Shown here piece after piece: positions 45,924 to 54,643 of a DNA stretch of 64,000 nucleotides. Within the stretch, counting starts at the first letter, position 1. Every line of letters starts with the position of its first letter. The DNA comes from Rhodopirellula sp. (GTDB lineage: Bacteria > Planctomycetota > Planctomycetia > Pirellulales > Pirellulaceae). The notes beneath the pieces are model-generated. The model was not told the origin of the DNA. It did not search any database and was given only the letters and a program-made list of their open reading frames with translations. The stretch is from positions 20,466 to 84,465 of the forward strand of contig NZVD01000007.1 in assembly GCA_002701385.1 (NCBI GenBank), read 5' to 3'. Both the position numbers and the translations under genes were made by a program.

Positions 45924-46823
45924 ATGAGTACTGTTAATCCACTAGAACTGCCAGGTCGTCGTCCTGTTCGCTATAAGGACATGATCAAGATAACCTCCTT
46001 TGAGAAGGTTACCAGTTTTCTTTTTGCCTTGAATTTCCTCATTGGGATGTTTTTTGTCGCGATGTTCTTTATGTGGCTAGGAACTGTGCAGATTGTTCGT
46101 ATTGAACCGGTGCCGATTGTCATGGTGGAACCAAAGCCTCCAGGGGACAATCCCAAAGGCTATGAAGAAGATGTTGAAGCTCCAGGTTTGGAAGAATCGC
46201 AGGACTTCACCGAACCACGTATTGAAGAGACGTTTCTTGCGGTGACTGACGCGGTCACTGCGACATCCGGAGCTCTCGTGGCCATGAACACCGGAGCGAC
46301 TTCTAGTAGTCATGGTTCCGGTTTAGGAGATCGCCGAAGCCCGGGGGGCACCGGAGGTGGCGGTGGAAAGGACTACAGCGATCGCTGGAAGATTAATATT
46401 ACAGCTCGGAATATCGATAGCTTTGCCAGGATTCTGGATCAATTTAATATCGAGTGCGTCGTATTTGGTGGAGGGGTTAGTACGTTTGACTATGCGAAAA
46501 ATCTATCGGATACAGCTCCCACCAAATACTCGCTGGAAAAATCGGACGGACGGAGTGTTTATAACCCGTCAGAAGAAAATGCAATTGTCTGGACCAAGGA
46601 ACTGTGTGAAAAAGCGGGAATCCGAACAGCCGGACGGTTCCCGACTCATGCCTATCCTGTAGAGCTTAATGCCATATTGACCAAGTTGGAATTTGATAAA
46701 GCACAGGCTGCAGGCAAGACAATGGATGAAGTACGGCGTACTACTTTTGAAGTGCGTGGCGCCGGGGGCGGATTTCAGTTCGTTATAACCAACCAGGAAT
46801 ATCAGGTTGCGATTAGAAGATAA
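45924..46823 (+). CDS. TonB-shaped single-span membrane protein, unknown
   Basis: This 299-residue protein is not a recognised family, but its architecture is that of TonB/TolA: a short cytoplasmic N-terminus, one membrane helix (about residues 34-54, LFALNFLIGMFFVAMFF), a Pro/Glu-rich stretch (VEPKPPGDNPKG), a long linker with a glycine run (SPGGTGGGGGK) and a C-terminal folded domain of about 160 residues (WKINITARNIDSFARIL to the end). ExbB and two ExbD genes follow. It is therefore a candidate for the protein that passes proton-driven motion across the envelope. Sequence similarity to TonB itself is not evident, so this is inference from shape and context. Confidence 0.65.
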   Translation: MSTVNPLELPGRRPVRYKDMIKITSFEKVTSFLFALNFLIGMFFVAMFFMWLGTVQIVRIEPVPIVMVEPKPPGDNPKGYEEDVEAPGLEESQDFTEPRIEETFLAVTDAVTATSGALVAMNTGATSSSHGSGLGDRRSPGGTGGGGGKDYSDRWKINITARNIDSFARILDQFNIECVVFGGGVSTFDYAKNLSDTAPTKYSLEKSDGRSVYNPSEENAIVWTKELCEKAGIRTAGRFPTHAYPVELNAILTKLEFDKAQAAGKTMDEVRRTTFEVRGAGGGFQFVITNQEYQVAIRR

Positions 46824-46899
46824 GTAATAACATCTCGTTGATAAGCGTGATGTTTAAATGCATTGATTCAATGCTTTGTATAGAAGAAACGAGGAAACA

Positions 46900-47580
46900 G
46901 TGAATACGTTTTTGTTATTTGCACAGGACGACGCAGGCGGCGGAGCATCCGTCTCGGACTATTTAGATTATGTAGGGAACAGCATCTATGGCGTGCTTGC
47001 TGTGATCGCTTTGTGGGGGCTGTATTTGGTCGTCATGGTTTGGCGGCGTGTCGGCGCGAAGCGATTTAAGAGTGAAGCTAAGCTGAATCAGTTCATGGAT
47101 GTCATCGATGAGCCCTTATTGCAAGGTGATTTTGACGGGGTGTTGAGTGTTTGTGATGGAAACAAACGAGCGATGGCCCAGCTGATTTATTTAGGGGTTA
47201 TGAATCGCTCCTTAGGATACGCTCAGGTGCGTCAGCTGATGGCCGATCGCTTCCAACGCGATGTTCTGGCTGATCTGGAAAATCGAACCAGCTTAATTAA
47301 CACCGTGATCAAAAGTGCCCCGATGGTAGGCCTGCTCGGTACGGTGGTCGGGATGATGGGAGCTTTTGGGAAACTCGCCACGGCAGATCAAGTGGACCCA
47401 TCGGTATTGGCCGGTAACATCATGGTCGCGTTGATCACCACTGCTAGTGGGCTGGCTATCGCGATTCCACTGACCGTGCTCTTGTCCTTTATCAATATTC
47501 GGATTCGGAAGCTGGAGGACATGGTGGGAGTTGGCTTGACTCGTTTCTTGCCTGCTCTAAAGCATGTAATGGATGATTAA
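46900..47580 (+). CDS. MotA/TolQ/ExbB proton channel protein
   Basis: This inner-membrane proton channel subunit of about 226 residues has one helix near residues 22-42 (IYGVLAVIALWGLYLVVMVW), a cytoplasmic segment, and two C-terminal helices. The family signature is seen in TVIKSAPMVGLLGTVVGMMGAF and NIMVALITTASGLAIAIPL. The track start at 46876 is a TTG; GTG 46900 follows GAGGA by four bases and is preferred, though not certain. It works with ExbD to turn proton flow into motion. The TonB-shaped gene is upstream and two exbD genes follow. Confidence 0.92.
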   Translation: MNTFLLFAQDDAGGGASVSDYLDYVGNSIYGVLAVIALWGLYLVVMVWRRVGAKRFKSEAKLNQFMDVIDEPLLQGDFDGVLSVCDGNKRAMAQLIYLGVMNRSLGYAQVRQLMADRFQRDVLADLENRTSLINTVIKSAPMVGLLGTVVGMMGAFGKLATADQVDPSVLAGNIMVALITTASGLAIAIPLTVLLSFINIRIRKLEDMVGVGLTRFLPALKHVMDD

Positions 47581-47634
47581 GACGCTGTGTAACGAGTGTT
47601 GATTTTGTGAGAACGGCGAGAGAGAGTTTTTGAG

Positions 47635-48117
47635 ATGACGATGCAAGATGGAGCCGAACAACCGCTGATGGCGGAACGGGAAATCGAAGATCCGGAAATG
47701 GATATCACACCGATGATTGATATTACCTTTCTGTTGCTGATCTTTTTTCTCGTTGCTTCCAAGATGGATTCCCCTGCATCAGGAGAATTGCCCACGGCTG
47801 TGGCTAATCGTCCAATCATGGCTGATAAAGCGATCGTGTTAAATATCGAGAAACAGGGCGATGGCATCAAAGTGACATCACCTCAGCAATGGGATCAGCC
47901 TGCGAAGGAATTCTCCGGTGATATGGATACCCTCACCGGCGAAGTGACTGAATATGTTGGGCAGATTGTAGCCGTGGATGAAGAAAAGCAAGTGCTGTTA
48001 CAGGCCTCCGGTTTGGTGAAGCATCGGGATATATCCAAGGTGGCTCAGGCGGTTGGTAAGGTTGGTACAGATTCTTCCAAGAGTTTGTACGTGGCGGTGA
48101 AGCAGGTTGGGCAATAG
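47635..48117 (+). CDS. ExbD/TolR family protein 1
   Basis: This 160-residue protein has a short N-terminus, one membrane helix (about residues 26-43) and a periplasmic domain. The signature MDITPMIDITFLLLIFF includes the Asp that carries protons in ExbD/TolR. The N-terminus is acidic (EREIEDPEMD). It lies 54 nt after exbB and 14 nt before the second exbD, so the three are co-transcribed. Which of the two ExbD proteins pairs with ExbB, or whether they form a mixed dimer, cannot be told. Confidence 0.92.
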   Translation: MTMQDGAEQPLMAEREIEDPEMDITPMIDITFLLLIFFLVASKMDSPASGELPTAVANRPIMADKAIVLNIEKQGDGIKVTSPQQWDQPAKEFSGDMDTLTGEVTEYVGQIVAVDEEKQVLLQASGLVKHRDISKVAQAVGKVGTDSSKSLYVAVKQVGQ

Positions 48118-48131
48118 GCGAGGATAGAGCA

Positions 48132-48623
48132 TTGACTGTGGATGACGACTACATGAGCGAACAGGTTTCTTTTGGTGGGAAGAAGCTAGAAGAAGATGAT
48201 CTGGATATGACTCCGATGGTCGATGTTACGTTCCTTCTACTGATTTTCTTTGTCATGACGGCTGCGTTTACGATCCAAACCTCGCTGCCTGTGCCGACGC
48301 CACAAAGCGAAGAAGCCAGTACCAATGCCGTTCCGGAGGATACGGATGAAGATCCTGAATTCATTACGGTCAAAGTCGATGCGGAAAATAACTTTTGGGT
48401 AACAGCAACCAATGGTCTGGATCAGGAGTGCACTGACATTAAAGACCTCCGCACTCAACTACGGTTGATGAAGGATGATATGGGAGAGGTGAATAAGATC
48501 GTAGTCGAGGCCAATGAAGAGTCCTTGCATGCTCAAGTCGTGGCAGCGATCGATGCGGGAATGGTCATCGGTGTCGACCAGGTGCAGTTAATGACCGTGC
48601 AGGAAGACAATATTAATTACTAA
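48132..48623 (+). CDS. ExbD/TolR family protein 2
   Basis: This second ExbD of about 163 residues has the same layout: an acidic N-terminus (KKLEEDDLD), the signature MTPMVDVTFLLLIFF with the proton-carrying Asp, then a periplasmic domain. The start is uncertain: TTG 48132 has GAGGA eight bases ahead, GTG 48138 is close by, and ATG 48153 lacks a clear Shine-Dalgarno. The sequence differs strongly from ExbD 1 outside the helix, so the two are not a recent duplication. The first propeller gene begins 6 nt after the stop. Confidence 0.9.
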   Translation: MTVDDDYMSEQVSFGGKKLEEDDLDMTPMVDVTFLLLIFFVMTAAFTIQTSLPVPTPQSEEASTNAVPEDTDEDPEFITVKVDAENNFWVTATNGLDQECTDIKDLRTQLRLMKDDMGEVNKIVVEANEESLHAQVVAAIDAGMVIGVDQVQLMTVQEDNINY

Positions 48624-48629
48624 GGGCTA

Positions 48630-51131
48630 ATGCAAAGCATGAATGCACAAGAGTTTGTGGACCTCCTGAATTCGCTCTCAGTACTGGATGCCAGTGCTGT
48701 TGAGATTTTGCGTCATCAAACCGATGTCCAAAATAATTTGGTCTCGCCCAACCAGCTTTTGAAAACGTTACTCGATAGCGGGCAAATTTCGCGTGAACAG
48801 GCAAAAGTTGTTGTTGCCAATCTCCAATCCTTACAATCTGCTCCTGCTGGACCTCCTCAGGAAGAGGAAGTTATCGATTTATCTCAGGTTAATCTCACTT
48901 CGGAACCGGAGTCGGTGTCTGGCGAGGACGAAGACATTATCGATCTCAGTCAGTTAGGTCAAGCCGCGGAAGCCGAAGACGAGGAAGTGATCGATCTTGA
49001 TGACTTTGGGGTGGAGGAAACTACTGCGGAAGAATCTGCACCAAGTGACATGACAGACCGTCGCGGGCTTGATGAAGAGGAAGAAGCCAACTGGGGTGGT
49101 TTAATGATCATCGGCAACGCTTTGCTGTTTGGTCTGTTCTGCGTTGGTGTAGTTTTACTGTATGTCGTCCTGGCGAATAATACGGCCCGACATCAATGGG
49201 ATAGCGCGTTGAAGCAATATACGGGCGGGTCCTACCAGCAGGCGAAGAATCTCATGGAAGGCTATTTGGAGGAGTTTCCGAGTGACGGGAATGCCAATCG
49301 TGCAAAAATCTACGCCATTATGTCGGAGGTCCACATTCAGCTGGTGAGTGTGCGTAAAGATTCCATCGAACGCATCCGAGTGGCCTTGATTAATGGTGAC
49401 ACACTGGAAGGGTTTAAGCAGGAATCAGAAAACGAATTAAAATCCTTACTGCCCCGCTTGGCAGAATATTACGTTAATGCCGCCAGAATCCTACCTGGTA
49501 TGGAAGAGAAAAAGGAATACGTTGCGCTGACACAAAAGACCTTGGACGTTATTGAGGAAGTTCGGGCTTTAAGCGACGCACGGCAGGACAATGCTTTCAT
49601 CGCTCGCATCGATAACATTAAACGATTGATGAGAGAAGCTCAGGGATTGGTCAATCGAAGTGAGGCTTTGGAAACGACTCTGGCTCAGATCGAAAAGTAC
49701 ATAGAAGCCGACTCTTTGGAAGACGCATTTCTTGCTCGAAATCAGTTGATCAGCACTTATGTAGAATTGCAGTCGAACAAGGCGTTACAAAAAATGGTAA
49801 TGCGTATTTCGGAGGCGGAACAAAGTCGGGTGATTCGTGTCGAACCGACGATCCAGCCGAACAATCAACCGATCCCAGTTCCTCCAGAGCATAAGGTGAT
49901 TGTCGCGACTCGTAACGGAAGTAATATTTCGGGCGTTCAGGGTTACTATGTCACCGTCCTGGCCGGAGATAGTGTTTATGGAATTGAATTGTCTTCCGGC
50001 AGTGTTAATTGGCGACGGTTTGTCGGATTACAAACAAATTATCATCCCATTCGAGTATCGGATGACGGATTATCCGATACGCTACTGGTTGATGGAGCTC
50101 GTTATGAAATCGTCCGAGTTGATTCGTCCAGCGGCGAACAGAAATGGCGACTCCCGATTGGAGGCGCATTTACTCAGCCACGAATGTTTAACGGCATGCT
50201 TTACTGCAATACGCACCTAAAGCGAACATTGCGATTCAAAGGTGGGGATGGGCAAGTCGCTGAACAGGAGGTGCTGGTCGGTTCCTTGTTAACGATTGAT
50301 CCGGAAACGGGTGTTGTTCAGCGACAAATTCAGTATCCAATGGGGGCTCATGTAGAACCTGGGTTTGATGATGAAAACGGCATCATCTACCAAGTTGGAG
50401 ATCATTCCAATCTGTATGCTATCTCGGCCCAAACAGGTGATTGCGTTGGCGTTTATTACGTCGGCCATGAGGACAATGCTATTGCTGTTCCTGCTGTCTA
50501 TGCGGTTGGCTATATCATTCTCATACAAAACGGGCAAGCACGATCAACCTTACATGTGTTGAAGCATGGTGAGAATGGATTTACCAGAGGGCAAGATTCT
50601 AAGACGTTGGAAAACTTGGTGAAAATGCCTCCTCAGGTCTTTGGACGTAGATTGCTTGTTTCGACCGATAGGGGCCAAATATACGTCTATGACGTCGATC
50701 CAAACCTCCTCAATCCAATTGGGCCATTGGCTCTAATGGCGTCGGTAGAAGGTGAGTACGACGATCCGATCCGCGAATTTGGAATTGCTAAAGATGGAGT
50801 CCTATATATGGGTGGGAGAGGCCTCGTGAAATATCAAGTGCAATCGCAATTAGGGCAGCTAAAGAAAGATTGGGCGAAATTCCAAACGGCCGTGTTTGTC
50901 GCTCCGATACAAAAATTTGGGAATGTAGTGATTTATGCCCGACAGAAACAAAATACGACTCGGGTGACGGTATCCGGGCATCTGGTGAAAGAACCGGATG
51001 CCTCCTGGGAAGTTGACCTAGCAAGGACAGCAGGTACTGCTTTTGTGCCAAACCATCCAATTCAGTCTTTAGTGTCAACAAACAAGCCGGATTTTGGATT
51101 ATTTAGAGCTGCGGTAGGTGCAGAAGAATAG
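48630..51131 (+). CDS. Single-span PQQ-like beta-propeller protein A with kinase-type N-terminal domain
   Basis: This 833-residue protein has four parts. Residues 1-66 form a helical domain ending LLDSGQISREQAKVVVANLQ, similar to the N-terminus of the kinase at the end of the cluster. Residues 75-135 are an acidic linker with three copies of an (E/D)(V/I)IDLSQ-type motif (EEVIDLSQ, EDIIDLSQ, EEVIDLDD). One membrane helix follows (about 155-181), then a TPR-like segment and a PQQ-like beta-propeller (about 420-833) with GIELSSGSVNWRRFVGLQT and AISAQTGDCVGVYYV. The linker should be cytoplasmic and the propeller periplasmic. It is a paralogue of the next gene. Confidence 0.85.
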   Translation: MQSMNAQEFVDLLNSLSVLDASAVEILRHQTDVQNNLVSPNQLLKTLLDSGQISREQAKVVVANLQSLQSAPAGPPQEEEVIDLSQVNLTSEPESVSGEDEDIIDLSQLGQAAEAEDEEVIDLDDFGVEETTAEESAPSDMTDRRGLDEEEEANWGGLMIIGNALLFGLFCVGVVLLYVVLANNTARHQWDSALKQYTGGSYQQAKNLMEGYLEEFPSDGNANRAKIYAIMSEVHIQLVSVRKDSIERIRVALINGDTLEGFKQESENELKSLLPRLAEYYVNAARILPGMEEKKEYVALTQKTLDVIEEVRALSDARQDNAFIARIDNIKRLMREAQGLVNRSEALETTLAQIEKYIEADSLEDAFLARNQLISTYVELQSNKALQKMVMRISEAEQSRVIRVEPTIQPNNQPIPVPPEHKVIVATRNGSNISGVQGYYVTVLAGDSVYGIELSSGSVNWRRFVGLQTNYHPIRVSDDGLSDTLLVDGARYEIVRVDSSSGEQKWRLPIGGAFTQPRMFNGMLYCNTHLKRTLRFKGGDGQVAEQEVLVGSLLTIDPETGVVQRQIQYPMGAHVEPGFDDENGIIYQVGDHSNLYAISAQTGDCVGVYYVGHEDNAIAVPAVYAVGYIILIQNGQARSTLHVLKHGENGFTRGQDSKTLENLVKMPPQVFGRRLLVSTDRGQIYVYDVDPNLLNPIGPLALMASVEGEYDDPIREFGIAKDGVLYMGGRGLVKYQVQSQLGQLKKDWAKFQTAVFVAPIQKFGNVVIYARQKQNTTRVTVSGHLVKEPDASWEVDLARTAGTAFVPNHPIQSLVSTNKPDFGLFRAAVGAEE

Positions 51132-51189
51132 CTGAGGGAGGGACAGGTTGTGATCGCAGCCTGCCCTGCTGTAGCGGAGAATGTGACGA

Positions 51190-54100
51190 ATGAGCGTCGA
51201 ACAGTTTATAGACCAGATTGCAGGTAAAGGCCTGCTCGATGAAACGCTGTTACAGCGGCTACGTCGTGACGCGACGGCCGATGGTAATCAATGGACGCCA
51301 CAGGATGTTGTTAAATTCCTAGTTGATCAGGGGCACCTAACACGATTCCAAGCCAAAAGTCTCGTCAAAGAACTTCAAAATGATCAGCCAGCAGCACACG
51401 AATCTTTGGATTTGGCGAGAAGTGAGTCGATTGACGGTCTTAGTATTGGTGTGATGGACGACCATGACGACGATGAAGAAGTGATCGACTTAGAAGCTGC
51501 CATGCCCGCGGCAGTTTCTGGTGCCTCCGACAATGATGGCGATGACGTAGTTGATTTGAGCCAGGCGAACGCACTGCAATCCCCCGTTCAGCCACTAACT
51601 ACGACTGCAACACAGAATCCGGTACAGGGAATGCAGCCCGAAACGCAGGCCATGCAAGGGCAACCAGGAGTTTCTTCGGAAGCGATTGGTGGCGATGAGG
51701 CCGCAGTCTATGGTTATGACGACATTCCTACGACCTTGCTGGATAAACAATTTAACAATCAGATTTGGGATCGTCGCTTTCTTTATGCCACTTGTGTAGT
51801 CCTATTGCTTCTAGTCGGTGGTGCGGGCGTCTTTTACTTCATTATTAATAACAAATCAGCAGATACTAAATTTGACGCTGCCTTGGCTGATTATGACGGT
51901 TCTCAGTACCAACAAGCCGTCATTAGCATGCAGGATTTTGCTAATACTTTTCCAGCGGATGAACGTGCCAATGAAGCTTTGGCATTAGTCCACCTAAGTA
52001 ATATCCATCTGCTTGTTCAGAGCCAGCAGGGAGATTCCATTCCCGAAATTACCAAGACGATCACGGCAGGTAAAGACATCCCCGGCTTTTCAAGTCGGGC
52101 TCGAAATGAATTGAAAATCGAATTGCCTCAATTCGTCAATGTATTTCTAACGAGGGCAGAGGCGACTTCGATTCTATCCGAGAAAAAAGAAAACTATGAT
52201 TTGGCGATTGATGCGTTGGCCTTGATCGACTTACCAGGAGCACTGGGGACGACACGTAGTGAACCAGCAGTCCGTAGTGAATTGGAAGCGATAGACGAAC
52301 GGATGGCATCGGTAAAGCGGCATATTGACCGAGATACTCATCTGGGCACGGCGCTGAATGATATGGGACTGGCCGTCAATAGTGGGGATGTCAGCAAGGC
52401 CTTTGATAGCCGCCGCGAGTTGTTGGATCTGTACCCTGAGTTGAAAGGGGATCAGAGGTTGAATTCGGTCCTGACGCAGATGATCGATACAGAACGCTCC
52501 AAAGTGCGGAAGGTAAACCCTACGTGGCGGGCATCCACGGAGTTGTTGGTCAATACCGATGGTGCCGGCGTTACCTCGTCAACCAGAGGAGCAGCTATCC
52601 CTGGAGTCCAAGGAAGGGCCGTGGTCTTGACAGGAGGTAATGCAGTCGCATTGAACGTGGCTGACGGTAGTGTCGCTTGGCAGCAGTTTGTTGGTCTTCA
52701 AACGGGGATTGCACCAATTCAGATTGGAGAAGTCAGTATTCTCGTGCAACAACAGGCAGGCAATGTACTGGGGGTAGACAGTGAAGAGGGGAAAACTATT
52801 TGGAAGCTGGAATTGGAACCGCTAATCACTTCCTTGTCGGCCGTTGGCAATCATGTGGCACTGACGCTTGCCGCTAAAGACGGCGGGACGTTACTGATGC
52901 TGGATGCAGCAAATGGTGAGACCATTTCTCAGATTGAAACCTCAATTCCCCTCAGCCAACCACCTGCATTTAATCAGGATCAAAGTGTGGCTTATCTGGT
53001 TGGAGATCATTCGTTTGTTTACGCGATTTCTCTAGCGGATGGAAAGTGCCTGGATGTTTACTTTCTAAATCATGGAGTCGGTGCTGTGCCGTTTGCTCCT
53101 GTATTTGTAAATGGGTATTTGCTTCTGGCTCAAAATCTGGAAGATCAGGCTGGCTTGCTAACTCTCAAACAAGAAGGGCAAGGACGGTTTGCTAAGAGTG
53201 GGGAAGTAGTACGACTCCCCGGTCTGATTGCTTCGGAATTACAGACACTTGGAACCAAAGTGTTATTGGTTACCGATTCCGGAGACGTGCGTTTGTACAA
53301 CGTGCAAAGTCAGGACAATCTTGCAGATCCTGTGCTGGCTCCACTGGCAGCAACAACGTTGGATTCAGATGGACCGGCACGGTATTTCGTGGATTTATCT
53401 GCTAGTCAGGCTCAAGTTGGAGCTAGGGGGATGGCAAGCTTTGCGGTGGGATCTGATGGGCAATTAGGTGGTCTAAAAAGCGTCTTTCAACAGGATGTAA
53501 TTGTTGCCTCCCCTCTTCATGTGTCGGGCGTGCAGTTATTACAGAGGATTCGCCAGGGCGCTAGTTCTGTGACGGTTTCCGCCACACGAGACGGAGGTCC
53601 TATTGTCGCTTGGGAGACTGAGTTGGCATCGTTGTCAGATAGTATTGTTGTGTCGCAAGGTAATTCTGTGGTGACCGTTGATGCTCAGGCTCAGGTGTTT
53701 AATCCAGAGGTCCAGGGGAGCACCAGTGGTGACGAATCTCTTACGTCTGGGCGAGGTTACTCACACGCCGTCAATGTTGGTGGGAATCTTGTGCTCCAAA
53801 GTTTAACAGGTTCGACAGACGTGTTGGTGTTTGATGATGTCAGCGTTGGTGCAAAAGCTGCTCGCGTCAGTCTTCAAGGGCTTTCAGGGAAACCTGTCGG
53901 TCCCGGTGTTGCCTTTAGTGGTCAGCTTTTGGTGCCGATTGACGACGGTCAGCTAGCTGTGTTTGACGTTAGTTCCGGTGCTCAGTCACTGATCGCTTAT
54001 CATCCCGAAAAAAGACCGGAAGAAATCGTTCGTTGGTCTAGGCCTGCTTTGCCATCGGACAATGCGAATTCATTCGTAGTGATGCGAGGCAGGCAGCAAT

Positions 54101-54627
54101 TGCAAAAGATCGGGGTGAACCCGGAACCATTGCCTCACCTGGAATTGCAATCCGTTGTGACATTCGATGTCCCCGTGTATGAACAGGTTGCAGCGGTCGG
54201 ACCGACAATTTATCTGATTCGCCGAGGTCGGAATAATGATGAGATCGTGGGTCTGTCTTACGATACGCTTGAAGAGTTAAATACTCAGGCGGTAACAGGT
54301 CGTGTAACCTGGGGGCCTTATCGGGTCGGGGATTCCGTATTGGTATATACCTCTGGAAGCCGGCTGTATTGCTTTGGTAATCAACAGAACCTGCTGTGGC
54401 GTAGTGACAAGTTGGACATGACGCCGGTGGGGACAGGCATTCAGGACGGGGAGGACTTTCTCATGACCGGATTGCAGGGAACGCTTTGGCGAGTCAATAC
54501 TGACGACGGCACGACGGTAAGTCAGACTGAGTTAAAACAACGGGTCGTAGGAAATCCATTCGTTGTCGATGCAGAAGTTTGGGTTCCTACTGATTCGGGC
54601 ATGCTGTCAGCATCCGGTCAGGAATGA
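51190..54627 (+). CDS. Single-span PQQ-like beta-propeller protein B, paralogue of A
   Basis: This 1145-residue protein repeats the plan of protein A: a helical N-terminal domain (1-65, ending FLVDQGHLTRFQAKSLVKEL), an acidic linker with two motif copies (EEVIDLEA, DDVVDLSQ) and a Gln/Pro-rich part, one membrane helix (about 196-218, TCVVLLLLVGGAGVFYFII), a TPR-like segment (DAALADYDGSQYQQAV) and a longer propeller region (about 460-1145). Blade motifs such as ALNVADGSVAWQQFVGLQT match protein A almost position for position. GGAG lies ahead of the ATG. The extra 300 residues are C-terminal, with blade-like repeats. The two genes look like an old tandem duplication. Confidence 0.86.
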   Translation: MSVEQFIDQIAGKGLLDETLLQRLRRDATADGNQWTPQDVVKFLVDQGHLTRFQAKSLVKELQNDQPAAHESLDLARSESIDGLSIGVMDDHDDDEEVIDLEAAMPAAVSGASDNDGDDVVDLSQANALQSPVQPLTTTATQNPVQGMQPETQAMQGQPGVSSEAIGGDEAAVYGYDDIPTTLLDKQFNNQIWDRRFLYATCVVLLLLVGGAGVFYFIINNKSADTKFDAALADYDGSQYQQAVISMQDFANTFPADERANEALALVHLSNIHLLVQSQQGDSIPEITKTITAGKDIPGFSSRARNELKIELPQFVNVFLTRAEATSILSEKKENYDLAIDALALIDLPGALGTTRSEPAVRSELEAIDERMASVKRHIDRDTHLGTALNDMGLAVNSGDVSKAFDSRRELLDLYPELKGDQRLNSVLTQMIDTERSKVRKVNPTWRASTELLVNTDGAGVTSSTRGAAIPGVQGRAVVLTGGNAVALNVADGSVAWQQFVGLQTGIAPIQIGEVSILVQQQAGNVLGVDSEEGKTIWKLELEPLITSLSAVGNHVALTLAAKDGGTLLMLDAANGETISQIETSIPLSQPPAFNQDQSVAYLVGDHSFVYAISLADGKCLDVYFLNHGVGAVPFAPVFVNGYLLLAQNLEDQAGLLTLKQEGQGRFAKSGEVVRLPGLIASELQTLGTKVLLVTDSGDVRLYNVQSQDNLADPVLAPLAATTLDSDGPARYFVDLSASQAQVGARGMASFAVGSDGQLGGLKSVFQQDVIVASPLHVSGVQLLQRIRQGASSVTVSATRDGGPIVAWETELASLSDSIVVSQGNSVVTVDAQAQVFNPEVQGSTSGDESLTSGRGYSHAVNVGGNLVLQSLTGSTDVLVFDDVSVGAKAARVSLQGLSGKPVGPGVAFSGQLLVPIDDGQLAVFDVSSGAQSLIAYHPEKRPEEIVRWSRPALPSDNANSFVVMRGRQQLQKIGVNPEPLPHLELQSVVTFDVPVYEQVAAVGPTIYLIRRGRNNDEIVGLSYDTLEELNTQAVTGRVTWGPYRVGDSVLVYTSGSRLYCFGNQQNLLWRSDKLDMTPVGTGIQDGEDFLMTGLQGTLWRVNTDDGTTVSQTELKQRVVGNPFVVDAEVWVPTDSGMLSASGQE

Positions 54628-54643
54628 TTGGAGTGCCGAACTG

